The translations under genes were made by a program, and so were the position numbers. From positions 238,761,803 to 238,825,802 of the forward strand of contig OV884059.1 of NCBI GenBank assembly GCA_930367215.1: 64,000 bases of DNA, in the 5' to 3' direction. Source of the DNA: Pollenia angustigena. Lineage: Eukaryota > Arthropoda > Insecta > Diptera > Polleniidae. A model generated the notes under the pieces. It saw only the letters and a program-made list of their open reading frames with translations. It made no database searches and was not told the DNA's origin. Numbering within the stretch: the stretch's first letter is position 1; each line of letters opens with the position of its first letter. Shown here in pieces: positions 58,033-64,000 of this stretch.

Positions 58033-59195
58033 CAGTGATGCCAATTTAGTGCTTTTGGCACTATTAATGGTGCTTTTTGATGCCTCAAAACGCCAAAATT
58101 TTATCCAAAGTGCCAAACTTAAAACTTAAAAGTTAGTGCTTACTTGGTGCTTTTTAAATTTTTCGTTGGTGCCTTTAGTGCTTTTTACAATTTTTATTTT
58201 TTTTCTACAATTTTTTAAAACTACGATTATATAGATGATGATTTAATAGAACTTTGCTTTTTGGGGTACAACTTTGAGAAGGCTTGTAAAGATTTCAAAT
58301 GATAAAAAAGTATTAAAAGAAAGTTACATTCGTTTTACCAAAAACTTTATTTAAGAGGTTAGTGCTAGGCTTCCTAGCAATTTGGAAATTTTACGAAATG
58401 TTGCACTTTTTAGCGTTTACAACATATTTAGTAATCGTAATAAAAACGATGTATTTCTGTAAAATTTTTTTTAAAGATGTCGATACTGTTTCAAAAATAG
58501 AATATGGATTAGAAAATACAAGGAATTGTTAAAAAACATGCAATCGGAAACCGTACAAAAAAAAGCAGACTTTAAAAAAAAAGAGTTGTAGCTTGGCATA
58601 TGCAAAGTGTCAAATAAATACAAAACAGCTGACAGAAAAAACTTTTATAACGAGCGTTGTGGAACCTGCCAGTATCATACATCTTTTTTCTATTTTACAC
58701 CTTATGTGTGTTCTATATTCAGAAGCGTACATATGTTAAAATAATTGGATAATATCATAAGCCAATTTTTTTATTAAACTTTGCACGATTTTAATTTAGA
58801 TGTTTAGGATGCTTATTAAAATTGCAACAGGCCAGATTGTTTCAAGTTATGAAAATCAAGCTCGCACTACATTGCTTTAAAAGTGTTTTATGGCCAATTT
58901 AAACTCCAAATGATTTGGATGATATTATTTTTATTGAAGATAATAATAATAATATATTTAAAAATGTTTATATACAAATGCAAGTATGTTTATTATATAA
59001 TCCTAAATGAAAATGGTCCCCAACAATTTTTTAAATTTTGGAGGTATATAATATTCGGCACAGCCGAATGCAACTTGTTTTGTGTTTAATTAAATTTTAA
59101 AAATGGCTTAGTGCTTTTTTACGCCTTGTTTTGCTCGAAATAGTGCTTTTTTAAATTTTAAGGTGCTTTTTACTCTCAAAAAGTTGGCATCACTG
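58033..59195. mobile_element. 1163 bp hAT-like non-autonomous element (Q)
   Basis: Ends CAGTGATGCCAA(T/C)TT, flanked by CTTGTAAA / CTTGTTAC (6 of 8 bp), typical of hAT. Subterminal word GTGCTTTTT occurs about five times in the left 170 bp and three times in the right 95 bp, facing inward. No transposase; the centre (58.25-59.08 kb) is AT-rich and contains TATTCGGCACAGCCGAAT at 59054-59070. Confidence 0.8.
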
Positions 59196-59199
59196 CTTG

Positions 59200-60840
59200 T
59201 TACTGTTTTCAAGAAAGAGCCAAACATTATATAGTGTTCCGCTCTTCTTGAACAACCAGACAAACATTATATTTTAATGTTCTATAATGTTTCTTTTTTT
59301 CTCATTGATGAAGATATGAACAGAAATGCTGGATTTTTTTTTGTTTTTGTCTGTGTTTTCCACAAATAAATAAATTGCAACGCCATCCATCTCATTTAAA
59401 AATTCATCGCTGTTGGTGCGTTAACTTTTTTAACACCAGCGAAAAAGTTAACACGAATTTCTTCAAAGCATTTAATGTCCAATTTGACCCTACTATTACT
59501 ACGTTATTCACTTAGTATCACTGTATGTATATAAACTGTTTTATTTTTTAAAAGGAAACAGATCAAAAATTATTGAGTATTTTTAATTTTATTTGCACAT
59601 TTTTGATTTAATTTTACTTTTGTTGTCATATGAAAGTGCCACATCGAAATAAAAACGGAAAACGGTTAAAAGTGTGGCTATGCTTAAAATCTTATTTGCA
59701 AATAGTGTCGTTAATCAGGAATTGTTTTCATGAGTTAGCAATTCGCAAATAAAAATTTAATTCACTGTTTATGCGGCAATATTCTCTACTTGCAATATAT
59801 TTATTTGCGAATAATTTGTGCGTATTAAAGGGCTGCATGAACAACTTCTTTCATAAACATACTGAAATGCTTATTCACTGAAAGTCGTGTTCGAATAAAA
59901 TTGAGATTACCGAACAAACTGTTGTTTTATTCATGCTGCTATGAACACATTTCGTTTCATATCGTAAACACACAGAGGTTGTTCAATGAAACGGGCTTTG
60001 TTTCATAGTTTTCATTCTCTCTCATTTATTTTTATTAATACTCAATAGCAAGTGGCAACTTCAATAAATTCATATAATTATTTGCATGCGTTGCCCATGT
60101 GTAATTTAAAAACACACATATTTTTAGTTGAAAGATGAAAAACAAAAGGAGGAATGAGTTTATGAGAAATTTAATTGTTAGTTTTTTAAGTGTCTTAGGA
60201 GTCTGACCACGTGGTTGTTTTTTTTTCGAAAGATATGAAAAACTTGAAAATGAATTTAAGTAAATATAACTAATAACGGTTCACGTTTGTCTCGCTAGTA
60301 TGTAGAAATTTACTTTGCGAAAAACGTTGCGTCATTGGGTGGAATACAGCGTCAGTCGAACAAATTATGTTTTTACATCATAATATGAAAACGATGGATG
60401 TTGATCGTGCTGGATGATGTATATGACACTTTTTTGCGTAGAATTTATCACTTTTATTTTAACCATGAATTATCTCATTTTTTAGTTCTCAATATAATAA
60501 TATAGTATAATAATATAGCTATCTACTTTTTTCTGTTTAAGACAAAAATATTGCCGAAATTTTTTTAATGTTATGGTGTTTTCTTTTCTACATAAAATGT
60601 CAAATTTTTTGTAGAAAAGGAAACACCATTAGTGAATGTTTTTGAAAAAAATATTATATATTTTATTTTATTGAAAATTTGCATTGAAAACAAAAATAAA
60701 TTTGAGTTTTTATTTAAATATTAATGTATCTCTTAAACTTGTTGCATTTACCCCTCATGGTTATTTCTATTTTTTTTTTTTTTTTAACTCTCTTATGTTT
60801 TTATTTTTCTACAACTGGCAACACTGACATTTAAATCATA
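59200..60840. other. No gene seen
   Basis: AT-rich non-coding DNA. An inverted pair GGTGTTTTCTTTTCTACA / TGTAGAAAAGGAAACACC at 60574-60629 forms a small hairpin. Confidence 0.55.
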
Positions 60841-60850
60841 CTGTTTTTCC

Positions 60851-61081
60851 CATGGTCCAATTAGTAGGTCTGCTTGAAACGCCTGCTGATTTTTTGCAGA
60901 GTTGTGTTTTATACGTGCAATTGTTTTTGTAACAATTGCTTTTGACATTTCCACCATTTCTTACACAAACAATTGCTTTTGTACTTGACATCTTTATCAT
61001 TTTTTACACAAACAAAATGCGTGTTGTTTTTTCTGTTGTTGGATTGTTGTAGTTGCGCGCAGACCTACTAATTGGGCCATG
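60851..61081. mobile_element. 231 bp MITE with 8 bp duplication (S)
   Basis: Inverted ends CATGG(T/C)CCAATTAGTAGG continuing to GTCTGC, one mismatch; perfect 8 bp duplication GTTTTTCC at 60843-60850 and 61082-61089. An 8 bp duplication fits hAT or P-type elements; CATG ends would suit the latter, but no transposase is present. The interior has CAATTG(T/C)TTTTG and ACACAAACAA words twice. Confidence 0.85.
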
Positions 61082-61089
61082 GTTTTTCC

Positions 61090-61877
61090 ATGAACTTATT
61101 CGAGATTTGTTTAATGGTTGTTCTGTTTCATGGTTGTTAATGTTCATATTCTCTTGTATAAGCAAATAAACTAATTTCATCTTATTCGTCTCTTAAATAT
61201 CGAGTGTTCATTGCTTTCATTTCATAGTGTTTCATCTTACTGAATACGAATGAAGCGAACACAAAATTGTAATGAAGGTTTCATGAACATCATTATTAAG
61301 TTTCATGCAGATGTTTAGTGCGTATAAACGTAGTATACGTCAAATTTCATATTTGCAAAAAAATTTTCAAAATTTAAAGCCCTAATATGCATATTAGCAT
61401 TGCTCAAATGAATTTAAGGACAAATTTAATATAATTTACCATTATCCAAAAAGTTATTGCCAATAAATATTTCCCTTTTGTTACTAGATCATTATTATTC
61501 TTCATAAAAAAAACATACAACAAACTTAAAAGCCAACAAAATGTTATTGGCACAAAGAAGAAAATAATTCCTAAGTGTAATAAATATTTAAATAAACAGT
61601 TTTAATATAAAAAGTATGGCTTCCTTTTCCAAGAATATTTTCATTTGTTGCATAAACTTTTTAATACACTTTACACAATTTGATACATCACTGTTTTCAG
61701 AGAAATCTTTTTACAAATCATACGTATTTGGTTTAGTTTTTATGAAATTATAATGACTTATTGAAAATTTTCACTTAAACATATAAAAATACTTAGTCGA
61801 CAATTTGTTGTATACATGTTAAACTACATATTACATACAACATGTTAAACGGATCAAGAGATCATCACTATACCAAC
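61090..61877. other. No gene seen
   Basis: AT-rich spacer; TTTCAT and GAACA words are frequent near 61.1-61.3 kb. Nothing coding recognised. Confidence 0.5.
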
Positions 61878-62100
61878 TTTTTTTTTTTTTTTTTTATAAT
61901 CTATTTTATTTGCAATCTATTTACCAAGAAAATAATAAGCAAATCTACTAACTACATTAACAATAAAATAACATTAGCGTTAAATTCCATTGAATTTAAC
62001 AAGTTAAAATTTTTTAATTTAAATAATTTTACTATTATATAATAAAGCAAAAATAAAAAAAAATAATATTATATAAAAAACAAAAACAATTTAATAAGAC

Positions 62101-63477
62101 TTAAGAAATAAAAGGAAGATCTAATATGTGCAGCCTTTTTAATCGTCTAACTTCATCATCGTCATCTAAAAGTGTTATCGCAAGAATGTTTTGGTGTTCA
62201 CTAAGCCTTTGCATGTAATTTGTGCTGTACTTTTTGATTTCATCCCTTACATATGGAACTTTGAGATCATTGTGAATTGTAGTGTTTCTAACGTACCAAG
62301 GAGCGCCTATTATAAGGCGTAGAGTTTTGGACTGATATTTTTGAATGATATCAACGTTGGAGTAAGAAGAGGTTCCCCATAATTGAATACCATAGGTCCA
62401 TATAGGTTTTAATACTGTTTTATACAATAATAATTTATTATTAATACTTAATCCAGACCTTGGGCCAAGAAGCCAGTACATCCTACTTGTTTTAGTTTTC
62501 AGTTGTTTTCTCTTTATTTTTAAATGTGTTTTCCAAGTTAAGCGCCGATCAATTGTAAGCCCTAAATATTTTGCTTCATTTGACTTAGGTATTTCTACAT
62601 TGTTTAGGTTGACAGAAGGACAATCACCCTTTTTGAGTGTGAAAGTTACATGTGTTGATTTGTCTGCATTGACTTTAGTGTTCCATCTTTTAAACCAGTT
62701 ATTTACTGAGTCAAGCTGCGTTTGGAAAAGGTTAGATGCTATTGTTGCAGATTCGTTGACTGCTAGTATAGCAGTATCATCAGCATAAGTCGCAATAACT
62801 ACGTCGTTATTTGTAGGCATATCTGATGTAAATAAAGTGTAAAGAGTTGGACCCAATACGCTTCCTTGCGGTACGCCAGCCTTTATATCACCAATTTCCG
62901 AATATTCCTCGTTGATATTAACATAGAAACTGCGTTCACTGAGATAAGACTTAAGCAGGAGGTAAAATGGAGCTGGAAGGAAATGTTTTAACTTAAATAG
63001 AAGGCCATTATGCAACACTCTGCCGAAAGCTTGTTTTACATCGAAAAATACCGATGAGCAGTATTGTTTGTTTTCTAGGGAATCTCGTATTGCTTTAACC
63101 TCTCTGTGACATTGTTCAGGAGTCCCGTGTTTGTTTCGAAACCCAAATTGATAATCGGGTATAACTTGTAAAGATTCTAATATCGGCATTAACCTTTTTT
63201 GAAAAAGTCTTTCGAATAATTTCGATAGAGCTGGTAGCAGACTAATCGGTCTGTATGATTCAATTGCATTTTCAGGCTTGTTAGGCTTTTGAATCATGAT
63301 AATTTTTGCATGTTTCCATTGTGTTGGGAAATGTGATAGACGCAAAACAGCATTAAACAAAACCGTGAGAAAGATCATAGCTTTTTTTGGTAAATTTTTA
63401 AGAACTTTTGCATCTATGTTGTCATAACCAGGAGACTTTTTAGGGTTAAGCTTGCTAATATACAGCTTCAATTTCAT
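62101..63477 (-). CDS. Jockey-type LINE reverse transcriptase (partial ORF2)
   Basis: RNA-directed DNA polymerase part of a jockey-clade LINE; copies the element RNA at a nicked target. Open for 458 codons. Landmarks: KLNPKKSPGYDNIDAKVLKN (start of RT fingers), YRPISLLPALSKLFERL, YQFGFRNKHGTPEQ, VFFDVKQAFGRV (motif A; the first Asp is kept but the usual AFD reads AFG), GVPQGSVLGPTLYTLF, TYADDTAIL (catalytic motif C intact), AKYLGLTIDRRLTWKTH, and a C-terminal thumb to LPFIS-stop. The start at 63477 is simply the first ATG of the open stretch: homologous linker sequence continues upstream in other frames. Probably inactive because of the upstream breaks. Confidence 0.9.
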   Translation of the reverse strand: MKLKLYISKLNPKKSPGYDNIDAKVLKNLPKKAMIFLTVLFNAVLRLSHFPTQWKHAKIIMIQKPNKPENAIESYRPISLLPALSKLFERLFQKRLMPILESLQVIPDYQFGFRNKHGTPEQCHREVKAIRDSLENKQYCSSVFFDVKQAFGRVLHNGLLFKLKHFLPAPFYLLLKSYLSERSFYVNINEEYSEIGDIKAGVPQGSVLGPTLYTLFTSDMPTNNDVVIATYADDTAILAVNESATIASNLFQTQLDSVNNWFKRWNTKVNADKSTHVTFTLKKGDCPSVNLNNVEIPKSNEAKYLGLTIDRRLTWKTHLKIKRKQLKTKTSRMYWLLGPRSGLSINNKLLLYKTVLKPIWTYGIQLWGTSSYSNVDIIQKYQSKTLRLIIGAPWYVRNTTIHNDLKVPYVRDEIKKYSTNYMQRLSEHQNILAITLLDDDDEVRRLKRLHILDLPFIS

Positions 63478-63980
63478 GATTTTTGAAGGGTTTAATTGGT
63501 TTACTCATTTGGCACGCAACATCTAAAAAATTATTTACTTCTGCGTCCTCTTGTGATGTGCAAAAAGAAAAAGGAGTAAAGATGTTTTCAAGGTGTGACT
63601 TAAAAGCAGCAGCTTTACTTACGTCAGATCTACGCCAATCGCCATTTAAGTCCTTGATTGGAACATTTCACTTTTGAGCATGTTTTAGATACTTCGTAGC
63701 TTTCCAAAGATTATGCTCATTTCTATTACACGGGCGTAGTTTACCCAAATATCTGCTTAAGATCTTTTAATCTTCTCTTTAAATTATTAGCTGCATGATT
63801 GAAGTTCGTTTTATCTAGGGGTAACCGGGTTCTTTTCCAAATTTGTCGAAGCCTCCTTTTCAATGCGATTAGTTGCCTTATTTCAAAGGACAACTGAAAA
63901 CTAGAGGTGCGATTATTTACTTGTGGAGTTGATACAAATGCAGCTTTATGTATTAGTTTTGAAAAATTTTCAATAGCCAA
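63478..63980 (-). pseudogene. Jockey-type LINE, linker upstream of RT, frame-broken
   Basis: Minus-strand homology continues: 63980-63741 gives ENFSKLIHKAAFVSTPQ, FEIRQLIALKRRLRQIWKRT, FNHAANNLKRRLKDLKQ; then after a one-base shift YLGKLRPC, NLWKATKYLKHAQK, a TGA stop near 63667, DLNGDWRRSDVSKAAAFKSH, LENIFTPFSF. These are the standard segments between endonuclease and RT of jockey ORF2. At least two frameshifts and one stop. Confidence 0.85.
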
Positions 63981-64000
63981 GTCAATCTCGTATCCAGTTT

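Larger units (their letters stand above)
61878..64000 (-). mobile_element. Jockey-type LINE, 3' half with poly(A) tail
   Basis: Minus strand. The right end of the window cuts the element. The coding region ends at 62101, then an AT-rich 3' UTR of ~200 bp with an AATAAA-like signal leads to a poly(A) tail of 18-19 A (61878-61896, T-run on plus strand). The intact tail and long frame show this is the youngest LINE in the window. Confidence 0.9.

Overview
This 64 kb window is AT-rich, intron-era eukaryotic intergenic DNA from an insect, most likely a higher fly. The evidence is the jockey-type LINE, RTE-like and I/R1-type LINE debris, DD34D mariner-like, piggyBac, Transib, hAT, Helitron and Harbinger-like remnants, ATGTATGTA microsatellites, and the absence of any bacterial operon structure. 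I find no convincing host protein-coding gene, rRNA, functional tRNA or CRISPR array. Almost everything recognisable is mobile DNA, mostly dead and often nested. Nearly all short open frames are chance products of AT-rich sequence.

Layout. 1.2-6.4 kb: an RTE-like LINE split by a 4.2 kb element with Transib-type ends, which carries a 3-copy, 582 bp tandem array. 6.6-9.7 kb: dispersed repeats and four small TIR elements. 10.2-13.8 kb: a mariner-like transposase fragment, then a CATAATATG-rich element that surrounds a TTAA-flanked element that itself surrounds a second mariner-like transposase and LINE scraps. 16.7-17.3 kb: a piggyBac deletion derivative. 17.7-20.3 kb: a Helitron on the minus strand with another element inserted at its 5' end. 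22.4-24.6 kb: a piggyBac element with a broken transposase gene. 27-31.3 kb: small elements, then a LINE whose RT frame is split by a TA-flanked 1.3 kb element. 31.6-36.0 kb: a four-level nest (C in A in B in C). 36-40.5 kb: a direct-repeat element, a Transib transposase C-terminus, a second copy of the B/A composite, and an RTE-like LINE. 41-47.6 kb: foldback elements, a MULE-like element with 9 bp TSD, a 153 bp tandem array, a mariner-like element. 47.7-53.1 kb: an old segmental duplication whose two copies bracket more insertions. 54.8-61.1 kb: small TIR elements, a LINE RNase H tail, a hAT-like element. 61.9-64.0 kb: the 3' half of a jockey-type LINE with poly(A) tail; it is the best preserved coding region.

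The most informative patterns are (1) four TTAA-flanked elements that each carry a private palindrome, placed about 14-18 bp from one end and, in three of them, about 38-44 bp from the other, the same asymmetric layout as canonical piggyBac; (2) Transib ends with the RSS heptamer CACAGTG and a CGACG duplication, plus a separate RAG1-like transposase C-terminus; and (3) insertions whose target duplications can be proved because they interrupt recognisable LINE reading frames.
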